From Chloracidobacterium sp. CP2_5A (lineage in GTDB: Bacteria > Acidobacteriota > Blastocatellia > Chloracidobacteriales > Chloracidobacteriaceae), in NCBI GenBank assembly GCA_002254845.1, contig NKPT01000009.1:20167-84166 (forward strand): 64,000 nt of DNA, read 5' to 3'. Numbering within the stretch: the first letter of the stretch is position 1; the number at the start of each line of letters is the position of its first letter. This document shows positions 55,984 through 63,217 of this stretch, piece by piece. A program made the translations under genes and the position numbers. The notes beneath the pieces were generated by a model. The model was not told the DNA's origin. It did not search any database and saw only the letters and a program-made list of their open reading frames with translations.

Positions 55984-56712
55984 TCACCGCGGGAGCTTCT
56001 CGCCAGCGCGGATAGCCACCGGCAGGCGGTTTTCCGGCGGCGGCAGCGGGCAACTGTAATCGCCGCCGTAGGCGCAATAGGGGTTGAAAGCCTGGTTGAA
56101 ATCCAGGACGTACTCGTCCGCGCCCCGCCGCTTGAGCTGCAAGTACCGCCCGGCGGCATAGGTTTCCCTGCCGGACGTGGCGTCCCGAAATGGCACGAAG
56201 AGGTCCGGCGCGGCGTCAGGAACGCCAATGTCCGGAGTCAGCGCCAGCAGCGAGCAGGGGACGCCATCCGCCACGAAGCGAAACACGCCGGCGCAGCGGT
56301 AGCGGCGCGCCTCGTCGGGGCGCGTCGTCGCCATCTCAATGACGGATGCCTGCGGGCACGGCTCAAGCTTGACAATAAAGCGATACCGAGCGTCAAAAGG
56401 AAAATAGCTTAGCCCCGCGAAAGCGTCCCGCCGGTCAGCCGGCAGGGGCGAGTCTTTATCAAGCTTGAATGCCCGATCCTTGGCCTGTCGCAGCGCCGCG
56501 ATGGCGCGCTCGACGGCTTCGGCTGGCGCGCGCGGGTCGTCCAGCGGATTCGCCGGCGCGCGGCCAGCGGCCGATTCCGACGGAGCGGCCGGCGGCGCGG
56601 TCGGCTGAATCGGGCGCGGCGCGTTGTTGGTCGCGCAGCCAGTCAGCGCGCCAACAAGGAGCGCTATGCCAACGCGGCGCTGCCGTCGCTCGCCGGCGAC
56701 TAAGCGCGCCAT
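55984..56712 (-). CDS. DUF1684 lipoprotein
   Basis: 242 residues from ATG 56712. The N-terminus (VGIALLVGALTGCATN) has a lipobox LTGC, so the protein is lipid-anchored. The DUF1684 core is clear: LSYFPFDARYRFIVKLEP, the GVFRF segment, LFVPFRDATSGRETYAAGRYLQLK and the signature VLDFNQAFNPYCAYGGDYSCPLPPPENRLPVAIRAGEK. Family function is unknown. It starts 2 bp after the MoaD-like gene stop, so they are probably cotranscribed. Confidence 0.9.
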   Translation of the reverse strand: MARLVAGERRQRRVGIALLVGALTGCATNNAPRPIQPTAPPAAPSESAAGRAPANPLDDPRAPAEAVERAIAALRQAKDRAFKLDKDSPLPADRRDAFAGLSYFPFDARYRFIVKLEPCPQASVIEMATTRPDEARRYRCAGVFRFVADGVPCSLLALTPDIGVPDAAPDLFVPFRDATSGRETYAAGRYLQLKRRGADEYVLDFNQAFNPYCAYGGDYSCPLPPPENRLPVAIRAGEKLPR

Positions 56713-56714
56713 GG

Positions 56715-57008
56715 TCAAACCGCGCCGTAGGGGCGCTTCCAGCCAACCGACGGCACCACGGTGACGACATCGCCTTTCTCAAGGCGGGTGTTGATGTCTT
56801 CCAGGGTATTGATGTCGCGGCTGTTGACATAAATGCTGACGGTCGGCTGCCGAAGCCCGCGCCCGTTGTAAATCTCTTTGCTGAGCTTGGCGTACTTATC
56901 GGTCAGTTTCCGCAGCGCCTCGCCAACCGTAGTCGCCTCGACCGCGACGGCGCGCATGTTGTCCGTCAGGGGAAGATACACTGAAGAAAGCTCGATGGTG
57001 ACAGCCAT
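56715..57008 (-). CDS. MoaD/ThiS family ubiquitin-like protein without C-terminal Gly-Gly
   Basis: 97 residues from ATG 57008. Beta-grasp fold as in MoaD: MAVTIELSSVYLPLTDNMRAVAVEATTVGEALRKLTDKYAKLSKEIY, then VSIYVNSRDINTLEDINTRLEKGDVVTVVPSVGW. MoaD and ThiS normally end in Gly-Gly for adenylation and sulfur transfer; this one ends GWKRPYGAV. It would need cleavage or serves another role. No MoaE or MoeB is adjacent. Confidence 0.83.
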   Translation of the reverse strand: MAVTIELSSVYLPLTDNMRAVAVEATTVGEALRKLTDKYAKLSKEIYNGRGLRQPTVSIYVNSRDINTLEDINTRLEKGDVVTVVPSVGWKRPYGAV

Positions 57009-57325
57009 GGTTTCAGAAAGCTCCGCAGGCAATGCCTTAGAAGATTTGAGGACGCAGCGTGGCCAAAGCGTCGCTTGGCGACTTAGTACTTCTTAATACT
57101 TCTTACGCCAAGACTTTCCGCGACTCAAGTGCGCAGACAAACACTTTCCGCGCGGCGGCAAGGATTGGGCAGCCAGAAAAATTTGAGTGGCGGCGGGGCG
57201 GCGGGACTTTGGGGGCGGCCCAGAATCTGTGTGTAAAAAGACACTTTTGCTTTGACTTGGGTCAACTTGAAAGTAGGTTGGTAGCAGATGCGCTGAATCG
57301 CCCCCCCAACTAAACCCGAGAGCTT
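57009..57325. other. 317-bp divergent intergenic region upstream of the BCD transporter gene
   Basis: No gene is supportable. It must hold promoters for the MoaD-like gene (minus) and the BCD gene (plus). Features near the BCD side are GTGT-N6-ACAC at 57231-57244 and the palindrome at 57252-57265. Confidence 0.55.
57252..57265. promoter_or_regulatory. FNR/CRP-type palindrome upstream of the BCD transporter gene
   Basis: TTGAC-N4-GTCAA, perfectly symmetrical, 60 bp before the ATG. It differs from the FNR consensus TTGAT-N4-ATCAA by one symmetrical base pair. It overlaps a possible -35 (TTGACT), so a bound regulator could block or recruit polymerase. Confidence 0.45.
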
Positions 57326-58726
57326 ATGTCATCCCCGTCTGCGCCGCCTTTGTCATTATTAGCCACGATCCGAATGGGACTCCTCAACGTGACGATTGGC
57401 ATGAACGCCCTGCTCGTCTTTGGGGTGCTCAACCGCGTTATGATCAGCGAGTGGCAAATCAACGCGGCTCTGGTGGGGATCTTCGTCTGCGCGCACTATG
57501 TCGTTTGCCCGATGCGCGCGCTGGCCGGCTACGCTTCCGATACCAAGCCGCTCTGGGGCTATCGGCGGACGCCCTATATCGTCGGGGGGATGCTGGTCGC
57601 GTTCGGATCGCTGCTGCTCATCCTGCACTCGGCGCAGTGGATTCGCTCGCAACCGGTTTGGGGCAGCCTCGCCTGCGGCTTTGCGTTCGCGCTGTGGGGG
57701 CTGGGACTCAATGCCGCTTCAGTTCCCTATCTCGCGCTGATGAGCGACCTTTCCGGACCGCATCGGGCGCGGACGATTTCCGTTGCCTGGTTTATGATGG
57801 TGGCCTTCGGAATCGTCGCGACTGGCATCGTTATCGCCAAATACTTTGACCTTAATTTATCCAAGCTTTCCGCCGACGTAACCGCGCTCGACGCGGCGGC
57901 GCTCGACCGCGTTCTCCAGCAACTGTTCTACACTGTCATTGGGATTTCATTGATCTTGATGGCCGCCGCCGTCATCGGACTGGAGCCGCGCCGCCAAGCT
58001 TCGGACGCTTCGGCCGAAGCCGCGGAAAAGCCGCCGACGCTCGGCGAGACCATTGCCATTATGACCGCCGACCGCGATTCAAAAATTTTCTTCGCTGTCG
58101 TCGCGCTGGGCATCTTTGGCGTGAACGCCCAGGATGTGCTGCTGGAGCCCTATGGCGCGCAGGTGCTTCGGATGTCGCTGGCCGACACCACGCGCCTCCA
58201 GCCGCTGTGGGGCGGCGCGACCTTGATTTCGATGCTCTTTGCCGGCTTTGTGCTCGCCCGGCGGATTGCGCGGAAGAAAATGGCCATCACGGGCGCCGTT
58301 CTAAGCGCGCTGAGCTTGGGGGTTGTCATTGTGGCTGCCGACCTTGGAACGAGCGCGCTGCGCGCGGGCGTCTTCACGCTAGGGATTGGAAACGGCATTT
58401 TCGCGGTCGGGGCGCTGTCCATGATGATGGACATGACGCGCCCCGGTCAGGCGGCGACCTACCTCGGCGTATGGGGCATTGCCCAAGCGATCGCGCAGGG
58501 ATTGGCCGGGTTGACGGCCGGGGTCGGGCGGGCGGGGCTGGAGCTGGCGACCGGAAGGATTGGCTTGGCTTATCAAGGGGTCTTCGCCCTCGAAGCTCTG
58601 GCTCTGGTGGCGACGGTATGCTTGTTGATGCTGATGGGGCGGGCGACGCCTCAGCGGCAAGACCAGGAACGGCGGGACACCCGCCGCGGCGTCGAGCGTC
58701 TGGCGGACGCCGTCAGCGCGAGCTAG
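57326..58726 (+). CDS. BCD/PucC-family bacteriochlorophyll transporter homologue (MFS)
   Basis: 466 residues, twelve transmembrane helices. The sequence has features of the BCD (PucC/LhaA/Bch2) family linked to light-harvesting complex assembly and bacteriochlorophyll handling: LNRVMISEWQINAALVGIF, GYASDTKPLWGYRRTPYIVGGMLVAFGSLLLIL, SDLSGPHRARTISVAWFMMVAFGIVATG, NAQDVLLEPYGAQVLRMSLADTTRLQPLWGGATLISMLFAGF and MMMDMTRPGQAATYLGVWGIAQAIAQGLAGLTAG. It is the clearest phototrophy marker here together with bchP downstream. An FNR/CRP-type palindrome lies 60 bp upstream and a repeat array follows its stop. Confidence 0.9.
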   Translation: MSSPSAPPLSLLATIRMGLLNVTIGMNALLVFGVLNRVMISEWQINAALVGIFVCAHYVVCPMRALAGYASDTKPLWGYRRTPYIVGGMLVAFGSLLLILHSAQWIRSQPVWGSLACGFAFALWGLGLNAASVPYLALMSDLSGPHRARTISVAWFMMVAFGIVATGIVIAKYFDLNLSKLSADVTALDAAALDRVLQQLFYTVIGISLILMAAAVIGLEPRRQASDASAEAAEKPPTLGETIAIMTADRDSKIFFAVVALGIFGVNAQDVLLEPYGAQVLRMSLADTTRLQPLWGGATLISMLFAGFVLARRIARKKMAITGAVLSALSLGVVIVAADLGTSALRAGVFTLGIGNGIFAVGALSMMMDMTRPGQAATYLGVWGIAQAIAQGLAGLTAGVGRAGLELATGRIGLAYQGVFALEALALVATVCLLMLMGRATPQRQDQERRDTRRGVERLADAVSAS

Positions 58727-58757
58727 GGAAAGGCTTGCGCGGTTGACAAGAAATCAA

Positions 58758-58789
58758 GCCGTATCGCCAGTGCGCCCGAGCGATACGGC
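58758..58789. repeat. Hairpin 1 preceding the first 69-bp element
   Basis: GCCGTATCGC (58758-58767) pairs perfectly with GCGATACGGC (58780-58789) around a 12-base loop containing CGCCCGA. It follows the BCD stop by 32 bp and the 69-bp element starts 4 bp later. Confidence 0.8.
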
Positions 58790-58792
58790 CGA

Positions 58793-58861
58793 GTTTGCAG
58801 GGAGGAGCGTGTCCTTGTTGAGTGGGGACGCAGCAAGCAGACGCTTCCTTCCCTGCAAATT
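58793..58861. repeat. 69-bp foldback element, copy 1
   Basis: Ten-base ends TTTGCAGGGA (58794-58803) and TCCCTGCAAA (58850-58859) pair. An inner stem GCGT/ACGC (58807-58810 with 58841-58844) and a GTCC/GGAC hairpin (58811-58814 with 58826-58829) follow, leaving GCAGCAAGCAG unpaired. It is identical to copies 2 and 3. Confidence 0.9.
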
Positions 58862-58884
58862 AAGCTATGCGCCTCAAGCTATGC

Positions 58885-58908
58885 GCCGCGCTCGCCCGAA
58901 AGCGCGGC
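58885..58908. repeat. Hairpin 2 preceding the second 69-bp element
   Basis: An 8-bp perfect stem (GCCGCGCT with AGCGCGGC) around an 8-base loop CGCCCGAA. The spacer before it holds a direct repeat AAGCTATGCGCC at 58862-58873 and 58876-58887. The 69-bp element starts 5 bp later. Confidence 0.75.
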
Positions 58909-58912
58909 CAGG

Positions 58913-58981
58913 GTTTGCAGGGAGGAGCGTGTCCTTGTTGAGTGGGGACGCAGCAAGCAGACGCTTCCTTCCCTGCAAATT
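58913..58981. repeat. 69-bp foldback element, copy 2
   Basis: All 69 bases are identical to copy 1, exactly 120 bp downstream of it. Same predicted fold. Confidence 0.9.
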
Positions 58982-58994
58982 GACTCAATGAAAA

Positions 58995-59021
58995 AACCGC
59001 GCTTCGCGGGGAAGCGCGGTT
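58995..59021. repeat. Hairpin 3 preceding the third 69-bp element
   Basis: An 11-bp perfect stem AACCGCGCTTC with GAAGCGCGGTT around loop GCGGG. The sequence is unrelated to hairpin 1. The 69-bp element starts 3 bp later. Confidence 0.8.
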
Positions 59022-59023
59022 GG

Positions 59024-59092
59024 GTTTGCAGGGAGGAGCGTGTCCTTGTTGAGTGGGGACGCAGCAAGCAGACGCTTCCTTCCCTGCAAATT
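59024..59092. repeat. 69-bp foldback element, copy 3
   Basis: All 69 bases are identical to copies 1 and 2, 111 bp downstream of copy 2. It ends 187 bp before the bchP start codon. Confidence 0.9.
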
Positions 59093-59102
59093 TAAACGGG
59101 TT

Positions 59103-59172
59103 GGGAAGCCGCGTGTCCGAGTTGAGTGGGGAAGACGCGGACTACGTTGCGCCTTCCGCCACTTTTTCTCTG
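59103..59172. repeat. Diverged fourth copy ending in a T-run
   Basis: Positions 59111-59137 share the core GCGTGTCC-N2-GTTGAGTGGGGA with the 69-bp element. A stem CCGCGT/ACGCGG (59109-59114 with 59135-59140) and outer GGAAG/CTTCC are possible, and a run CTTTTTCTCT follows at 59162-59171. It may be a degenerate copy acting as terminator or leader structure for bchP. Confidence 0.55.
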
Positions 59173-59278
59173 TAGCGTTACACACGTTGCCTACCCCCGC
59201 GGCGCAGTTTTACCGGATGCGATTAAGGCGGCTGATGCGAGGCTCATCCGCCGTTCGGCCTTGTGGAAGGAGACGTTT

Positions 59279-60475
59279 ATGCGGGTTATCGTATGCGGCG
59301 GCGGTCCAGGCGGATCCACAGCGGCCGCGACTTTAGCGCGGGCCGGCGTTGAAACCGTTCTCATCGAGAAAAGCTTTTCCCGGATCAAGCCCTGCGGCGG
59401 CGCGATCCCGCCGGCGCTGGCGCGGGATTTCGATATTCCCGAACGGCTCATTCAGCGGCGAGTTTCGGCGGTCGCCGTCTATGCGCCGTCGGGACGCGCC
59501 GTTACCATGGATATCCACAACGGCTACGTCGGCATGGTGTGCCGCGAGGCGTTTGACGCCTTCCTTCGACAGCGCGCGGGCGACGCTGGCGCGCTCGTCA
59601 TCGAGGGACGGGTTGAAGGCGTGGACGCCACCGAGCGCGGGGCAACCGTTACCTACACCGCGACGGATGGAAACCGCCAAACGTTGGTCGCCGACGCCAT
59701 CATTGGCGCGGACGGCGCAAACTCTTTTGTGGCGCGCACCTTTGACCTCCACCAGGGCGGGCTTGTGGCCGCGGCCGTCCAGGAGCGTTTCGCGCTCCAT
59801 ACCGAAACGGCCCGGCGACTCAACGAGCGTTGCGAGATTTACTACGACGGACGCTATTCGCCTGACTTCTACGGCTGGGTCTTTCCCAAGGCCGATCACG
59901 TCGCCATTGGCACCGGCACGGCCATTCGCAGCGCCAATCTCAAGGGCCACTTGGAAGCCTTCAAGCGCCGCCTTGGCATCACGGAGCGCCCCGCCCTGCG
60001 CGAAGGGGCGCCGATCCCGCTGCGCCCCTATGACCGATGGGTGACGAATCGCGTCGCGCTCATCGGCGACGCCGCCGGGCTGGTCGCTTCCAGCTCCGGC
60101 GAAGGCATTTTCTACGCGATGAAAAGCGGCGAAATGGCTGCGCAGGCGATGCTTGAGTGCCGCCGCGACTTGCGCGCGGAGAAGCTCTATCGAGCGTATC
60201 AAAAAGCGTTTTTAAAGAAATACGGCGCGACGTTCCGCTTTCTGGAGCTGATGCAAAATCTCTACTACAAAAATGACGCGCGCCGGGAAGCCTTCGTGGC
60301 GATTTGCCGCGACCGCGGGGTGCAGGATTTGACGTTTCAATCCTACATGCATAAGACGCTCGTCCGCATGCCGATGCTCGACGGCATCCGCATCATGAGC
60401 AAAAACTTTTATCATCTCACGCGGGCGCTGCTGGGTTTTTACCGCCCGGCGCCCCTCGCCGCCACGCGGGCCTAG
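59279..60475 (+). CDS. bchP: Geranylgeranyl reductase, BchP type
   Basis: 398 residues from ATG 59279, preceded by GGAAGGAG. It is a flavoprotein that reduces the geranylgeranyl tail of bacteriochlorophyll to phytyl. The N-terminal FAD site is VIVCGGGPGGSTAAATLARAGVETVLIEKS, followed by KPCGGAIPPALARDF, GADGANSFVARTF, the segment DFYGWVFPKADHVAIGTGT and the second FAD motif RVALIGDAAGLVASSSGEGIFYAMKSGEMAA. The LMQNLYYKNDARREAFVAICRD tail matches BchP/ChlP rather than archaeal lipid reductases. It is separated from the BCD gene by the repeat array. Confidence 0.92.
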   Translation: MRVIVCGGGPGGSTAAATLARAGVETVLIEKSFSRIKPCGGAIPPALARDFDIPERLIQRRVSAVAVYAPSGRAVTMDIHNGYVGMVCREAFDAFLRQRAGDAGALVIEGRVEGVDATERGATVTYTATDGNRQTLVADAIIGADGANSFVARTFDLHQGGLVAAAVQERFALHTETARRLNERCEIYYDGRYSPDFYGWVFPKADHVAIGTGTAIRSANLKGHLEAFKRRLGITERPALREGAPIPLRPYDRWVTNRVALIGDAAGLVASSSGEGIFYAMKSGEMAAQAMLECRRDLRAEKLYRAYQKAFLKKYGATFRFLELMQNLYYKNDARREAFVAICRDRGVQDLTFQSYMHKTLVRMPMLDGIRIMSKNFYHLTRALLGFYRPAPLAATRA

Positions 60476-60514
60476 CGCCCTCAAGCTAGCGCCCGGCCGA
60501 CGCGCCAGGCCCGC

Positions 60515-60940
60515 TCAGGCTAGCCGCTGCCGCTCAATCATCAGGCAGCGATCCGCAATCACGCGCAGCCCGGCGTCGCGCGCCCGCTGAATGCTGGGAT
60601 GGACAACGCCGAGTTGCAGCCAAAGCGCCTTCGCGCCCTTAGCAATTGCGGCCTCGACGATGGGCGGCGCGTCTTCCGACCGACGGAACACGTTCACAAG
60701 GTCTATCTCGCCTGGAACGGAGGCTAAATCAGGGTGGCTGGTCCGCCCGAAGACTTCGGTTTCCATCGGGTTGACCGGCACGATGTCGTACCCCCACTCA
60801 AGCATAAAGCGACTGACGCCATAGCTGGCGCGGTCGGGCTTCGATGAGAGTCCGACTACCGCAATGCGTCGGCAGCGTTCAAAAATCCAGGCCATGTCGG
60901 CCTCGCGCTGAAAGTCGGCAACGGAAAAGTCGCTTGTCAT
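60515..60940 (-). CDS. CoA-binding domain protein (YccU-like)
   Basis: 141 residues. A single Rossmann-type CoA-binding domain: RRIAVVGLSSKPDRASYGVSRFMLEWGYDIVPVNPMETEVFGRTSHPDLASVP, IDLVNVFRRSEDAPPIVEAAIAKGAKALWLQLGVVHP and AGLRVIADRCLMIER. It matches the small YccU family of unknown function. It is convergent with bchP, 39 bp stop to stop. Confidence 0.92.
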   Translation of the reverse strand: MTSDFSVADFQREADMAWIFERCRRIAVVGLSSKPDRASYGVSRFMLEWGYDIVPVNPMETEVFGRTSHPDLASVPGEIDLVNVFRRSEDAPPIVEAAIAKGAKALWLQLGVVHPSIQRARDAGLRVIADRCLMIERQRLA

Positions 60941-61151
60941 GGCTTACCCCGCGCAAGGAAAGGATCGACGGAGCGCATCTTCGGAAAACGCCCGCTCCCG
61001 CCGGAACATCCGTTTGAACGCAAGCTGATGTTGGGCGTGAAATGCTACGATAGCATGCCAGCCCGCTTGGCGCGGGCGACCGCGCGCGGACGCGGCTGGT
61101 CATCACCTTACGCGCCGGAAGACAAGCGAGTCGTCCGGCAGAGGCTTTGTT

Positions 61152-61688
61152 ATGGCGAATTTCTGGAGGCGCTTGCTCGTCGTCGGGCTGTTTTTGGGAG
61201 TCATCGGCAGCGTGTCGTTCGCGCCGGTCGCCGGACAGATCAGCTGGGGGCGCGGCAAGGAAAAAAAGCCGATGCTGCCGAATCCCTACACCTTCAATGT
61301 ACCGCGCGACACCCTGCTGGAGTCTATCCGGCAGGTGTTGAGCGATCGCGAGCTGATCATTGACGAAAAGCTCAGCGCGGAAAAGCCCGGTCGCATTGTC
61401 ACGCAGCCGGTCATTTTCACGCGCGGCGCGCTGACTTCCGGCTCGAATCTGGAGTTCATTGCGCGGCGGCCCGGAGGGGCGAATTTCACCTGGGTGCGCG
61501 GGCGGTACGCGCTCGAGCTCGAAGCTCTGCCGCTCGATCCGCAGCGGACGCGCCTAACGGTCTATGCGCGCATCGAGGGCGAGCGCCAAACCGAAACCGG
61601 CGGCGTCTGGGTGAATTGCCCTTCGCGCGGCGTCAAGGAAAATGAAATCCTCGAAGCCATTATCAAGCACCTGAACGGCGAATCCTAA
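61152..61688 (+). CDS. Exported hypothetical protein
   Basis: 178 residues with a signal peptide (LLVVGLFLGVIGSVSFAPVAGQ). No family recognised. The mature part looks beta-rich with NVPRDTLLESIRQVLSDRELIIDEKLSAEKPGRIVTQPVIF, ARIEGERQTETGGVWVNCPSRGVKENEILEAIIKHL, reminiscent of small exported domains that pack against the membrane. The stop TAA overlaps the next ATG by one base (TAATG), so the pair is coupled. The 211 bp upstream holds no gene. Confidence 0.8.
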   Translation: MANFWRRLLVVGLFLGVIGSVSFAPVAGQISWGRGKEKKPMLPNPYTFNVPRDTLLESIRQVLSDRELIIDEKLSAEKPGRIVTQPVIFTRGALTSGSNLEFIARRPGGANFTWVRGRYALELEALPLDPQRTRLTVYARIEGERQTETGGVWVNCPSRGVKENEILEAIIKHLNGES

Positions 61689-63205
61689 TGTCTCCACTTG
61701 ATGGACTTGACAAGCTTGCGATTGGCTCGCTTCACCTCGCCCCGGCCGCCAGCTGGAGGCTCATCGGCGTAGCGCTCACGGTTGCTTTCTTCCTACTGGC
61801 CGCGGCGCTACTGTGGCTTGCCGCTCGCCGGCTGCAAGTCGGCTCGGACGCTCGCGATATCGGCGATGAAGGCTTGCTTGGGCTGGTCGCTTCCGACCCG
61901 CTCGCGCCCGGGCAACCGGCGGCGCTTGAACCCGCCCGCGCCGAGGCGCCGGCGCTGAAGGTGCCCGTCCCGGCCGAAGCGCCGCCGGAACGAGGGCTTC
62001 CGGTCGAGATTCGCCCGCGCATTACGGCCGAAGACCTGCCAGCTCTGACGGCGGTTGCCGAAGCGCCGCCCGCGTTGGTCGAGGCGTCCGCGCCGCCGCC
62101 CCAAGCGCCGCCAATGCCGAGCATGGCGACGGAAAAACCGCCTGTCCCGCAGGAGACGCTACCTTCGCCAGCGACGGCAACGCTGTCCGCCGCGCCGACG
62201 GGCGCGCTGCCCGCGTCGCCGACGCCAACCAGCCCGCTGGCGCAGGACATTCGGGAACGGCTGGCCCGAGCGCCGTCCCCGGTTGGGCGGGAGGAAACCG
62301 TCCCGCTGACAAAGCCGGTTGAGCAAGTCGGCCGCCCGGCGCCCGCGATTGAGGATTTCCTTCCCGAGGCTCAGAAAACGCCGACCGGCGAAGCGCGCGG
62401 GGCGCGCCTGACCGAGCGGCTTCCAGCGCAGCGGAAAGCTTTGCGCCCGCCGCCGCCCGTCCCGGCGGCGGAAGTCGCGTCAGTGGCGCCTGCCGCGCCG
62501 CCGCCGCTGGCGCCGTTGCCGGTTCAGTTTGTGCCGAAGGTCGCGCCTTCGGCACCGTTGCGCCGGGCGGCGGAAGTCGCGCCGCCGCGCTTCCTGGACG
62601 ACGACCGCCCGACCGGCATCGGGCGCGAAGCCGCCTGGCTGGTCGTTATGCTCGCGCTGTTTTTCGCGGCTCTGGGAAGTCTCGCCATTGTCTTTTTACC
62701 AGCGGCGCGCAACCGGGCTCTCCCGCCGACGTGGGCGGAGCGCGTCGCCGCCATCCCGCGGGGCCTCGGCATCGAAGCCGCGCCGCCGCCGCCTGTCCCC
62801 GCCAAGCAGGTCGAGGTGCGCCAATACGCCAATGCTTACTCGTCGGCGCCCAAGGGCGCGACGGGAAAAATTGTCCGCACCGTAACGATTTCTGGCCTGG
62901 TTACGAACATCACCGCTGAAAAGCTTTTTGACCTGCGCGCGGAAATTGAGCTGTATCCGCGCGAGCCGGAAGGCGCGCCCCCGGAGCGCCGCATCATTTA
63001 CCTGACGCCCAGCCTGCTTGAACCGCGACAAGAAGGGCGCTATACCCTGACCGTTGCCGACGCTGATTATCGTCAATCCTCGCTCAAGCGGATTGTGACC
63101 GGGGATGGGAAGGATCTAAAGGAAGTGCCGGCCATCTTTATTTTAGGGACGCTTGAGCCGCCCGAAGCAGCCCCAGCGCCCGCCGCGCCGCCGCGCCGCC
63201 GCTAA
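61688..63205 (+). CDS. Pro/Ala-rich membrane protein with C-terminal beta domain
   Basis: 505 residues. A first helix (LIGVALTVAFFLLAAALLWLAARR, about 18-40) is followed by a 270-residue Pro/Ala-rich low-complexity region, a second helix (AAWLVVMLALFFAALGSLAIVFL, about 316-338), and a C-terminal domain of about 130 residues (KIVRTVTISGLVTNITAEKLFDLRAEIELYPRE ... RRIIYLTPSLLEPRQEGRYTLTVADADYRQSSL) with FxxG-like beta folds. The long flexible part could span or cross-link the envelope. Coupled to the preceding exported protein gene. No family recognised. Confidence 0.8.
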   Translation: MSPLDGLDKLAIGSLHLAPAASWRLIGVALTVAFFLLAAALLWLAARRLQVGSDARDIGDEGLLGLVASDPLAPGQPAALEPARAEAPALKVPVPAEAPPERGLPVEIRPRITAEDLPALTAVAEAPPALVEASAPPPQAPPMPSMATEKPPVPQETLPSPATATLSAAPTGALPASPTPTSPLAQDIRERLARAPSPVGREETVPLTKPVEQVGRPAPAIEDFLPEAQKTPTGEARGARLTERLPAQRKALRPPPPVPAAEVASVAPAAPPPLAPLPVQFVPKVAPSAPLRRAAEVAPPRFLDDDRPTGIGREAAWLVVMLALFFAALGSLAIVFLPAARNRALPPTWAERVAAIPRGLGIEAAPPPPVPAKQVEVRQYANAYSSAPKGATGKIVRTVTISGLVTNITAEKLFDLRAEIELYPREPEGAPPERRIIYLTPSLLEPRQEGRYTLTVADADYRQSSLKRIVTGDGKDLKEVPAIFILGTLEPPEAAPAPAAPPRRR

Positions 63206-63217
63206 CTGACGGAACGC

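Noticed and set aside
58743..58991. Open frames across the 69-bp array with repeated FAGRSVSLLSGDAA-type peptides (plus) or LLRPHSTRTRSS-type peptides (minus)
   Set aside because: The frames exist only because the same 69 bases are repeated; spacers shift phase between copies 2 and 3, there is no ribosome site, and the sequence folds on itself.
58793..59092. CRISPR array
   Set aside because: Repeats of 69 bp with only three full copies, spacers that are themselves hairpins of 42-51 bp, and no cas genes nearby.
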